Under the pieces are notes generated by a model. It was not told the DNA's origin. It searched no databases and was given only the letters and a program-made list of their open reading frames with translations. Source: Pichia kudriavzevii (taxonomy: Eukaryota > Ascomycota > Pichiomycetes > Pichiales > Pichiaceae). From it: a DNA stretch of 64,000 nt. Positions 20,695 to 31,000 of this stretch are shown one piece after another. Location: contig NC_042507.1 in NCBI RefSeq assembly GCF_003054445.1, forward strand, positions 2,232,001 to 2,296,000. Direction: 5' to 3'. Numbering within the stretch: the first letter of the stretch is position 1; each line of letters starts with the position of its first letter. The position numbers and the translations under genes were made by a program.

Positions 20695-23280
20695 TTATAT
20701 ATCTAGTTCACCCTCTGTCTCTGCGAAGACGAGGTAATCAAAAAGTGACATTTTAGCTGGGGGATGATCCTCCAGCATAAAATTTAACAAATCCTTCTTA
20801 GATGAAGGTATATTAGCATAATCGTTCACCCCTGGATAGCTCCATTCCCATCCTGGATAATACATATCCATCTCTTTGGCATGTATACTAGTGTAGTTCC
20901 TGCTATAATATAAATACTCTATCAAATTAAGGCGTAGTGGCTTGGGCTCATCAATTTTGAGAGGTGGATCCTTGGTAATTTCGTATGCCGAATTCTGTAT
21001 CATAGTGGCGATTATATTTGCTTCCTCCTTGTGATAAGCTTTCAGTACTCTAGAACCCTTGATATTGTTTGGCTTAAATTTACCCTTGCTAAATAAATTC
21101 GAGCTTTCTGTGTCTAGAATTGACTGGCAAGCCTGATATATGTCATCAGCATTGAGCCACATTCTAAGAGGTTTGGAAAAAACATATTGCTCCCATGCAT
21201 CGCGTTCAACTGACTTGGATGAATATTCGGTGATGAGTTGTGCCCTGAGAGACTCTTTATTGGCTGCAACAAAAGTAGGTGCACCTTCAAACAAAGTCAA
21301 CCTTAATGGTGATAATTGCTGCAAAGTATAAAAATGTTTGTTTCTGCAATTATAGATATGGTTTTCCTTGTGAATCTCAAAAATCTCAGCTTCAACTATT
21401 TTGTCGATAATTACCTCTTCAGGTTTCTCCTCTTTATGCAGGTTCTTGGGAGCTTTGGGGTTCCAGTGATTCTTCTTCCTTGTAGTCCTTTTATTAGTAG
21501 GGTAAGTATCGAGCAGTTCATTCGGGACCCACCTTCTTAACTTCTTTAGCTCTGCTGATGTCAAAGATTCACCAGAAACACTCAACCCGGTAATATCAAC
21601 AAACAACCCAGAATCAACGTCAACCACTCTAGCATCAATATTATTACTTCCATTCTCTTTGCCTCTGTGTGTTAGTGTGCTAGAACAATCAATGAAGACT
21701 TTTGCAGTACCATACCGGGGATTTTGGACTATCATAGAATTATTGAATAGGTGACAGAACTCTACCAAGTCAGATATGGGCATTTGTACATCCCCATCAG
21801 AATCCCAGGGGAAAGAAGTAGAGGTAAAATACCATCCCAGCAATGACCCATGAGCAGGAAACATTAACAAACCATTGTGAAATGCAGCAGTAAGTACTGT
21901 GTGTAACAAATGGGATAAAATTATAGTCCTTCGGCTGATTGGAGAGTCAACCTCGTTTTTTTTAGCATCTTTACCTTTGATAATATACTCTGGTGAATGG
22001 AAAGTAGCCTCCGATTCAGGCATTTCTGTTATAAACCCGGAAAAAAATCGGGCATCGTAATGACCACCATTTTCGGTAAGTTTATGGCCTCTATAAGTTG
22101 TGGGAAACTTGATGTTAACCTCCTTGAAATGTTTGTCAATACTATTGGGGTCAATATCCATTGAATATTGAAGAGAGTTTTTAAATTTAATATCTTGTTC
22201 ACTTAGTTTATCATCTGCCTTCGAGAATAAATCCTTGTACTGCACTTGAGGATCAAAAATAAACTTATCCTCCTGGATATTTAGCAGCGAGTCCCCTGAT
22301 GAACTAAGTACCTCAGAAAAACTGTTTACGTTTTTGATAAAGTATTCATCACTCAATGAAGACATTACGGATACTGGATCAAAGCCATCATAGGTAGACC
22401 TTTCTATGAAACTCTCAAACATTCCATTCCCCATCATTGATGTTGATTGGTATGGTTTAACTCTATAATATTTCCCATTATCACCCCAAAAATAAATGTA
22501 TGATGGAACTGGAGCATATGAGAGTAAATATGATTTACCATTGTAGACTTTACCTATGAAATCAGATTTTTCATCGATTCTCTGATCAAAATTAAACCCT
22601 GGTAACAATTTTTCGTTTCTGTACTTCGCATTTTCTGTTAGAAGGTATTCAGATTTGTCCAAGCAATGTGAGATTTTAAGGTGTTTGGATGACAAATCAC
22701 TTGACTTATAATCATAATCCAAATTGATTGAATTAGAACTTAAAAACTGTAAACAGTTTACGTCAGTCCCTTCCTCTAAAAAGGCATTTAACGGGGACAG
22801 GTCAACCCAATCTTCCCAGGAAAAAGGAATCTCACATGAATTTTCCTTAATCTGCGATTTAATCATGTCCAAATAAACAGAAAGCGTTATCCTTGGGTCA
22901 TAAATGTGTTTTTTTTGACGCATTTCTTTGTACATATTGATATAGTTCGAGGTACCCTCTATCTTACTGTTTTCAAATGCGTTGCTAAACCTCCAGTTAA
23001 GTTGAGATAGTTCTGTGTTTGCAAGCTTTTTGTAAAGAGAACTAGTAATTAGTTCAGCACCATTGCTTTTTTGTTTGACTTTAGAACTGAATATTTCAGC
23101 AGGTGTTATCATTCTAGATAGCGCATTCTGAAAATCCAATCCCTGGTAAATAGCTTCTGAATCAAATACTGAAAAATAATCAAAATGAAAAAAAGACGTT
23201 AGTATCAAGCAAACAAGGACAAAGGCTATTGCATAAAAAGGTTTCTTTCGAATCCTATATAGAAGTAGCCTGTATCTCAT
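20695..23280 (-). CDS. MNN4: LicD/Mnn4-type mannosylphosphorylation protein
   Basis: 861 residues from ATG 23280. It is a type II membrane protein: a short basic tail (RYRLLLYRIRKK), one membrane anchor at about 15-32, then a long lumenal region. Near 465-500 is the LicD/fukutin nucleotidyltransferase signature (LLMFPAHGSLLGWY, FPWDSDGDVQMP), with GLFVDITGL further on. Mnn4 proteins are needed to add mannosylphosphate to cell-wall N- and O-glycans in the Golgi, giving the wall negative charge. The Lys/Glu repeat tail of S. cerevisiae Mnn4 is absent. Yeasts often carry several MNN4-like paralogues, so orthology is uncertain. It is convergent with ADP1 (117 bp) and borders the gene desert. Confidence 0.85.
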   Translation of the reverse strand: MRYRLLLYRIRKKPFYAIAFVLVCLILTSFFHFDYFSVFDSEAIYQGLDFQNALSRMITPAEIFSSKVKQKSNGAELITSSLYKKLANTELSQLNWRFSNAFENSKIEGTSNYINMYKEMRQKKHIYDPRITLSVYLDMIKSQIKENSCEIPFSWEDWVDLSPLNAFLEEGTDVNCLQFLSSNSINLDYDYKSSDLSSKHLKISHCLDKSEYLLTENAKYRNEKLLPGFNFDQRIDEKSDFIGKVYNGKSYLLSYAPVPSYIYFWGDNGKYYRVKPYQSTSMMGNGMFESFIERSTYDGFDPVSVMSSLSDEYFIKNVNSFSEVLSSSGDSLLNIQEDKFIFDPQVQYKDLFSKADDKLSEQDIKFKNSLQYSMDIDPNSIDKHFKEVNIKFPTTYRGHKLTENGGHYDARFFSGFITEMPESEATFHSPEYIIKGKDAKKNEVDSPISRRTIILSHLLHTVLTAAFHNGLLMFPAHGSLLGWYFTSTSFPWDSDGDVQMPISDLVEFCHLFNNSMIVQNPRYGTAKVFIDCSSTLTHRGKENGSNNIDARVVDVDSGLFVDITGLSVSGESLTSAELKKLRRWVPNELLDTYPTNKRTTRKKNHWNPKAPKNLHKEEKPEEVIIDKIVEAEIFEIHKENHIYNCRNKHFYTLQQLSPLRLTLFEGAPTFVAANKESLRAQLITEYSSKSVERDAWEQYVFSKPLRMWLNADDIYQACQSILDTESSNLFSKGKFKPNNIKGSRVLKAYHKEEANIIATMIQNSAYEITKDPPLKIDEPKPLRLNLIEYLYYSRNYTSIHAKEMDMYYPGWEWSYPGVNDYANIPSSKKDLLNFMLEDHPPAKMSLFDYLVFAETEGELDI

Positions 23281-24838
23281 TGTCTGGTCATTGGCGATGT
23301 AATACTTTCATACAAATCAATGAGAAGAAATCTTTAAATCTCTCAACTATCAAAGTCATACAGCTTGCAAAAAAAAACCTCCGACTTTCGCAGCGAATTT
23401 TTAAGACCAGAACTTCACTGGAGATAAAGGGGTATGTAAGGCTCAACATCAACTGGGCAAGCAATATGGACCCTTGAGTGAACTTTGATAGCTTCTTCAC
23501 TTTTTGGCCATTGACAGATTGCCTGATTCAAATGATGGTATTCAAATTTGGGAACCTCCATTAATACAAAGTTTTTCATCAATTATATATGCTTCTGCCA
23601 TGAGTCTGCATTCGGTAGTATAACCATTAAACCTTGGATTTATTTTTGAACAGCTATTTATGGTAGAGTATTTGTACTTCTGATTTTAGTATCATTCGAT
23701 AAAATTTTGTTCTCGGTAGCTAACCTCAAAATCTCTTGCTCTGTATGTAACCATTACGAGAAAAAAATATGTTCATTTTTGTTTTGCAGAAATGGATTTT
23801 CTACTGAAACGAACGTCATGGATATCAAGTAAAATGAAAAAAAAAAATTGATAAATGTTCTTTTCTTAAGTTCCCTATTATTTCTTGTAGTTTTAGATAC
23901 TGACTCTATTTGATTCTATTAGAATAAGTGCTGATAATTTACTATTGAAAATTGATGCACTTGCCTTTTTGGTAAGTATTTCTGCACCATCCCTTCTGAT
24001 TTATACTTTTATCTTATTTCGGGATAAAGACTACTGATACTTTGCCTACTACTAAGCATAACAAAAGTTTATGAAACATTGAGTTTGCATGGTTCGGAGC
24101 CCTAAATAATTGTGGGAGACATATAAATAGCAGTACCATATTTAGAGTTGATAACGAAACCTTTAATGGTTCTGACGACGGTGCAAATAGGATGGCGGGA
24201 CACGGTCCATAGAAACCAATATGCTCTCCTTGAAAAAAACAATCATAAAATAGTATTTTCTAACTAATTCTGATTTTGCTTAAAGAGAAACTCATACAGT
24301 CTTGAAAATAAATAAAAGAGGCATATTCTAAATCCAAATCACTTCACAAGAATCCTAGACTAGGAATACATTTCCAAGCAAAGCTATGTGTCGGCCTTAA
24401 AACACATTTCATCTACCTTTCTACAACTTCAGCTTTATGGGAGCTTTCGCATCGTAAAGAAGTAGGATAGTCGAATGTATTAGCTTGACAATATTGAAGC
24501 ATAGTTCAGTAATTTACCAAACGTTCAAACCATCTATGTAAACCTAAAAGTAGTTCGGATATGAATCATATAAGCCATGTTTTTCAAAAAATAAAACTGA
24601 AAAAATTTCCGTCACCAGACATCAACTTGAAAATAGCAACCGACAGTTAAAAAGCAGGTATTCCAAAAAAAGGGAAGGATTCGCTAATCTGAACCTTTCC
24701 ATTCAAAAACATCTCCATAATAGAATTATTAATGAATAGAAGTCTATCATATGAATAAGTTTGTACTCTAAAAATAATGCCAAGAGATGAGACTACTCCA
24801 CTCAATTCCTATTTCATCTAGAACCAGAATTAAAAAGT

Positions 24839-24846
24839 AAAAAAAA
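24839..24846 (-). terminator. RNA polymerase III terminator of tRNA-Thr
   Basis: A run of eight T on the minus strand begins six bases after the 3' end of the mature tRNA sequence, a standard polymerase III stop signal. Confidence 0.85.
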
Positions 24847-24851
24847 CAATT

Positions 24852-24923
24852 GCTCGCACTCAGAGTCGAACTGAGGATCGCTACATTACTAGTGTAGCGC
24901 CTTACCAACTTGGCCATACGAGC
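24852..24923 (-). tRNA. tRNA-Thr (anticodon AGU)
   Basis: A 72-nt intronless tRNA read on the minus strand. The acceptor arms GCTCGTA/TGCGAGC pair in seven steps (one G-U). The D arm is GCC...GGC with AGTTGGTAA in the loop. The anticodon stem CTACA/TGTAG carries the loop CTAGTAA, giving anticodon AGT. The T arm is CTCAG-TTCGACT-CTGAG. CCA is not encoded, as expected for a nuclear tRNA. Both internal promoter boxes are intact. Confidence 0.96.
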
Positions 24924-26045
24924 TGTTGTTAAAACTAAGAAATGGTTGTTATTTTGATAGGGTAGACATGCTCTATTAGACTCAATAAACCTTTTTTTTC
25001 CAAGTAAATTCATAAACACAAATTTTGTGGTGAGCTAAAAAAATTAAAAAATGCTCCTGAGCGTTTTGCCAAACTCTCACGCAATACATAAACATGATAC
25101 TAGAAGGCAGTGGCCCCATACTGATAGGGTTATTACATCAGGTTTTTATCATTCGGGAAAGAATTGATGGTATACTATAGATAATATCCAAAAGTAGCAA
25201 CTGGCATAAACAACCAATCTACATACTCTTTTTAAATAAAAAAATCTAGCTCCCAATAATGTTGGTAATAGGTAGTGTATTTAGTTACAATTATGTCCAA
25301 ACAGACTCACCCAACACTGAATTTGGGACATCAGAGGTTTATTGACTAGTACAAAATACGGGAATCTGCCCTAGTTGAACATCAGGTTTAAACTAGATAT
25401 TCGATACTCTTTACTTTATGTCTACTTTATAACCATGTTTGTCGACTTTGATATAGAGTCGCTATATATCTGAATACTACATAACCGATCAACTGACAAG
25501 AGTGTTTGTACTGTTTTCTCACCTATATTTTGTATAAAGTAATGATAAAATAAGAATAAAAAAGTATAAATACGGGCGTTAATGCGAAAATAAACGCATA
25601 CTATCAGAGAAACACCATTAAAAGCAGAAGGAAATACAACCAGCCCCTACAAATTCTAATGAAGACAAAATTACTTATCAAAATGTAATTCTTGATTGAC
25701 ATTCCCTTGTAATTATTGGATTCGTTTGAAGATTTTAGTTGATGTAGTTCAACTCCAGTTTACTCTTTTGCCCATTTTACATAACTACACACACGCTCTT
25801 AAAGAAGGAGTAATTAGTCAAACAGCACCCTTAATTAAGCTTAAACCACTTAAAATTATGCGATGAGATCTTTCACATGGCTTGATGCAGCTAGTGTTTT
25901 TTGCACAGGCAGTCAACCATATCCACTAGCCCCTCTTCTCTTGGCCCCCAATAAAAGTAATTTCAATAAGTTGTAACTAAAAAATCGAGTCAACTGTGAG
26001 CTTTTACACGATAAGAACAAATGGTTACATTGGTTTTTTTTTGCG

Positions 26046-26282
26046 ATGGTTTGGGGATTTTCAAATAAGATGATGGCGATTGGAATGGGAAAATGCAGTG
26101 AAGTTGTTTACGAAGCATATACTTGGCAGCATGACAACATACCCTTCAAAAATTCATGGGAAGAGGTACCTCGAACCATAGTATTTATCTCCGGCATGAA
26201 AATATTACTACTTAGTTTTTTACTTGTAACCAGAGTAAAGATATTTCCCTTTTGTTTTGAAGTTACAACTTCTCAAGTTTAA
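26046..26282 (+). CDS. Doubtful small ORF, 78 codons
   Basis: ATG-initiated ORF in the gene desert. It has one hydrophobic stretch (MKILLLSFLLV) near residues 56-66 and no recognised family. It could be chance; length and composition give little support. It is listed only because nothing else occupies the region. Confidence 0.12.
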   Translation: MVWGFSNKMMAIGMGKCSEVVYEAYTWQHDNIPFKNSWEEVPRTIVFISGMKILLLSFLLVTRVKIFPFCFEVTTSQV

Positions 26283-26842
26283 CCGAATAGCTCAAAATAT
26301 CCAAGCAATTATCTTTGCATAAATTTGAAGAAATCACATTAACTAGATAGTGAAAAAGCGGCTTAGCACAATCACCATGTATACACACTATTTCTAGCTG
26401 CATATAATTATAAACAGATTTTTTTTATAGCTCTGTTTATTATTGTTCAACTATGTCAAACAGTTCGAAAAAAAAGACGGGCTGTTGGATACAGGTGACA
26501 TTAAATGAAACAAAGCCAAGGGTATCGTTGTACAGTTTAGCATTAGATTGTTTCACCATTACACCTACGCTTTAAAATGAATGGTCTTTAAAGCCACGAT
26601 ACAATTTTGTATTTTTTTACCAAGACATTTTGTGGTGCCGAAGAATACAACCGCCTCAATGCCGTGTATTTCTAGTCATGCATTTTGGCCATTTTTTTAT
26701 TCCTGATACAGAGCACAATGGTCTAGACAGGCTTTTCTCTAAAACCGACAGCAACACTGGTTGTATCCAGAGCATATTGTTGTCGTATCAATACTGGCTA
26801 AAACTACAATAGCTGAAAAAGTTTTTCGAAAAGAAAAACAAA

Positions 26843-27088
26843 TTAATTGTAATATGGACCATATACTTTCCCATCTTCCTCAGTGTATACTCCAATGTAA
26901 ATTCTAGAACGTATTTTGCCGTACAAATCTGTTTCTACTGCCACTCCCCCAATGACTACAAAAGAAATGTCCAGCCTAGTGCTGCGATCTGTGGTGGAAA
27001 TAAAAAATTTTAAAATATGGCAAAACAAAAATGTTGTAATTAATGTTATCATGTACCCGGAAACATACAATCTAAGACATTCCTGCAT
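26843..27088 (-). CDS. Doubtful small membrane-protein ORF or remnant, 81 codons
   Basis: From ATG 27088: one clear hydrophobic segment (MITLITTFLFCHILKFFI) followed by a polar tail with an even, protein-like composition (GKIRSRIYIGVYTEEDGK). The frame is open upstream to a TTG at 27157. I do not recognise the family. It may be a small single-pass protein, the 3' remnant of a longer gene, or chance. Confidence 0.22.
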   Translation of the reverse strand: MQECLRLYVSGYMITLITTFLFCHILKFFISTTDRSTRLDISFVVIGGVAVETDLYGKIRSRIYIGVYTEEDGKVYGPYYN

Positions 27089-28005
27089 CGAGGCATCGTC
27101 TCGCGGTTTTGTTGCAAGAAATGGAAGTGCCTGCTGCCTCCAAACGACGATACCCAAAAAAGTTATATTTTTTTTTGCCCACGCCTAGAGATGGTGTCGT
27201 GCAGGAGTGGCAAATGGGCAAGATGGAAAAGCACGCAAGAAAGATCCCACTGTTAAACCTATTCCCATGAAGGAAGAGTCTGGAAGAAGATCCTCGACGA
27301 AGCTTCGGAGCAGGGAACAGTGAAAATAACACAACACATGCTTGGGATCCTTTTTAAAATGCACTGAAGTTGACCTTTAGTGTGTAAATTGTTTTCATAC
27401 AAGGCCAAAGTTTAGAATGTTGAATGCTAATATGCAGAGAAAGCATACATTTGCCGGAGTTAGAGTAGTAATCCTATAACGATTATCTATAATAACCTTT
27501 AAACACGCAAATGCAAGATATCTTTACAAGTAAATAGGAGTGACACATAGTGTCATCTACTGCACCCTCATATTGGTCTTTTGGTATTGCTATAACTGAG
27601 CGTATCTTTTCTTAAAACAAGGTAGGAAATACATAACAGTATGCGGGCTTCCATTGATTCGGCATTTCGGTTTGCATGCGTGATGCATAATAAAACTATT
27701 CAAAATTAATCTCGCATAGCTTTATTTCCCAAAGAGGAAACTTCTATGCTCCTTGGCATCTCAACGGTAAGAGCCTTTATAAGGTTCGGAACAATGTATA
27801 TTATATCGACACTTAAGGGCCCTTATATCTTGTTTTTGTTTACATTCGAACCAAACACGCTCCAGCTGTTTAGGAGACCGAAATGTTATTAGGGTGGTCG
27901 CAAACAAGTTGTAGTTTCAAGGAAACACAATAAATTGATGGTAATTTCCCATGTTTGATGCACTTTCTCACATTCTTTGAGTTTTTCGGCACCCAAGTAA
28001 CCACC

Positions 28006-31000
28006 ATGTTGTCCAACTTGCTTACAGCGGCGACACTGTTCTTTACACTTCTGGATACCACTTTGGCTCAACGTAATGTTTGGTCAATTACAGAGAACGG
28101 TGTAGGTGCTACAATTGCTATGAAAAATGACGCTGCAGTTGAAACGGGTTTTCATGCTACAGTTTATGATTACCCTTGGGGAGACTTTATTCCATTTTGG
28201 AACGATAATTTTGTTGCTGGAGGTTATTCAACAAGAAAAGTTCTTTCGAGTACAGTTTCCGTGACTGATCCAAACTTTCACTTCACAGATCACGTTGGTT
28301 CTGCAAACCTTTATGGAATGCTAAACACTAACATGGTCAATGTATTGGTTGAATTGAAAGGTTTTTACTATGGTACGTATCTTTTATTTTCCACAGTGAC
28401 GACTTGGCTTTAAGATTACTAACATTCTTATTTTTAATATAGCACAAACTTCTGGTATTTATACTGTTAAGGTTAATGAAATGAATGATGGTGGTTTCAT
28501 CTGGTTAGGTAAGGGTGCATTTGACCCATGCTCTCAAGCTTCGGAGTCCAATACTTACGATGATGTCTTATTGGGTGTTAGAAGTGATGATGCTCATTCT
28601 TCTTACGTTTTCCTCGAGGCGGGCGTCTACTATCCAATAAGGGTTGTTTATGTTAATGTTGAATTGGATGCACAAATGCAATTTCAAATTATTGACCCTG
28701 ATGGAACAATTGATGATTTCCAAGATATCTATAATTTCCCTGTTTCAGACATGGCAGCATGTGCTGCAGTTACTGCTGGTATGAGTTTCAGTGTTTCCAC
28801 GAGTGTTGTTATAGGTGCTTCCACCGCGTCCACCGAATATAATGCAATGATCACCAATGGCGCAAGTGGTCCATCTACATATTTTGAAGAGATAATATAC
28901 CTTCCTTCTCCAAATACCACTTACTACGTAACATCAACAGGTACTGCTGAGACAACTTACACTTCTACTAGTTTATCATTAGCGTCCGATGGTTATAGTG
29001 CTGTCGTGGTTGTTGTCGATGGCGTTACTGGAACTGTCTCTCAAACGGCCACAGAAAATACAAGTGTTACATCACGTGGTGATAACACATTGACAGGTGT
29101 TAACCAAGCTACTGGTTGTTCTTTAGAACCACATTACTTTTCCACTGCAAATGGTTTCCACGCTACATTTTATGATTACGGTATCGGTAACGTTTTCGAT
29201 AAGAAGTATTATGCAAACAGTTATACCACAGAGCACGTTATTGGTACTGCACACAGTGTTACAAATCCAAATTATTCTGTTGGCTGGGGTCAACAAGTTA
29301 TTTATAGCCAAGCTACTATTGATGCTGGTGGGGGATATGTTAACCAATTGACTGGTTATTTCCGTCCAAAGACTAGTGGTTTGCACGTCTTTAAGATCAA
29401 GAATGTCAACGATGGTGCTATGGTATGGTTTGGTAACAACGATGCGTTTGCATGTTGTCAACCCGATGACATTCCATACGACTCCCAAAATGGTGCTTTA
29501 TTCTTTACTACAGGAGATGATGTTACAGCTTATGTACATTTCGACGCAGGCAAATATTATCCAATGAGAGTGGTTTTAGTTAATATGCTTTTGTCTTCCG
29601 TTCTTGATATTGAAGTTATTACCCCAGACGTTGTCTTGAGCAGTGACTGGTCTGACTATGTTATTTCTATTACTGATATCCAGGATGGTGCTTGTCCAGG
29701 TCCATTCCTTGAAACTACTGATTTTGAAATTTCTAGTGGACTTACTCAACCTTCCACCAGTTACTACAAGACTGACACAGTTGTTGGAGGTACAACTACA
29801 ACTCAATTTGTTACATCTGTTGACTACCCAACTCCAAGTTCCACTATTGCAACTACTATAACTTGGAGTAACACTTATACTTCATCAATATCTTCTGCAA
29901 GTTTTTCTTGGGATGATACTACTACAACTCCATATGAAATTGTGACAGTCTACGTCCCATCATCTGTTCAACCTAGTGGCTCCAACACTAATACTGCTAC
30001 TGGTTCTAACACTGCTACTGGTACTAACACTGGTTCCAATACTGGTTCTAACACTGCTACAGGTACCAACACTGATACCAACACTGGTTCTAACACTGCT
30101 ACTGGTACCAACACTAATACCAACACTGGTTCTAACACTGCTACTGGTACCAACACTAATACAAACACTGGTTCCAATACTGCTACTGGTTCTAACACTA
30201 ATACCAACACTGGTTCTAACACTGCTACAGGTACCAACACTGATACCAACACTGGTTCCAATACTGCTACTGGTACCAACACTGATACCAACACTGGTTC
30301 TAACACTGCTACCGGTACCAACACTGATACCAACACTGGTTCTAACACTGCTACAGGTACCAACACTAATACCAACACTGGTTCTAACACTGCTACAGGT
30401 ACCAACACTGATACCAACACTGGTTCTAACACTGCTACTGGTTCTAACACTAATACCAATACTGGTTCTAACACTGCTACAGGTACCAACACTGATACCA
30501 ACACTGGTTCCAATACTGCTACAGGTACCAACACTGATACCAACACTGGTTCTAACACTGCTACTGGTTCTAACACTAATACCAATACTGGTTCTAACAC
30601 TGCTACAGGTACCAACACTGATACCAACACTGGTTCCAATACTGCTACAGGTACCAACACTGATACCAACACTGGTTCTAACACTGCTACTGGTTCTAAC
30701 ACTAATACCAACACTAATACCAACACTGGTTCTAACACTGCTACTGGTACCAACACTGATACCAACACTGGTTCTAACACTGCTACTGGTTCTAACACTA
30801 ATACCAATACTGGTTCTAACACTGCTACAGGTACCAACACTGATACCAACACTGGTTCCAATACTGCTACAGGTACCAACACTGATACCAACACTGGTTC
30901 TAACACTGCTACTGGTTCTAACACTAATACCAACACTAATACCAACACTGGTTCTAACACTGCTACTGGTACCAACACTAATACCAACACTGGTTCTAAC

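Larger units (their letters stand above)
23281..28005. other. 4.7-kb gene desert containing only a tRNA gene
   Basis: The longest non-coding stretch in the window, AT-rich, between the MNN4-like gene and the adhesin. The only secure gene is tRNA-Thr(AGU) at 24852-24923. The longest ORFs (78 codons at 26046, 81 codons ending at 26843) match nothing I know. Reading by eye I found no long inverted or tandem repeat and no recognisable LTR, transposase or reverse transcriptase. Candidates are a centromere, a rearrangement junction, or old intergenic DNA with decayed sequence. A TATAA at 27778-27782 lies about 225 bp upstream of the adhesin start. Confidence 0.6.

Noticed and set aside
24924-25020. 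TGTTG sequence just upstream of the tRNA gene as a possible LTR end
   Set aside because: No matching opposite end, target duplication or second copy could be seen; the five-base match is expected by chance.
27840-27900. GGTTCGAAT on the minus strand resembling a tRNA B box
   Set aside because: The flanking bases do not form a T stem, anticodon arm or acceptor pairing.
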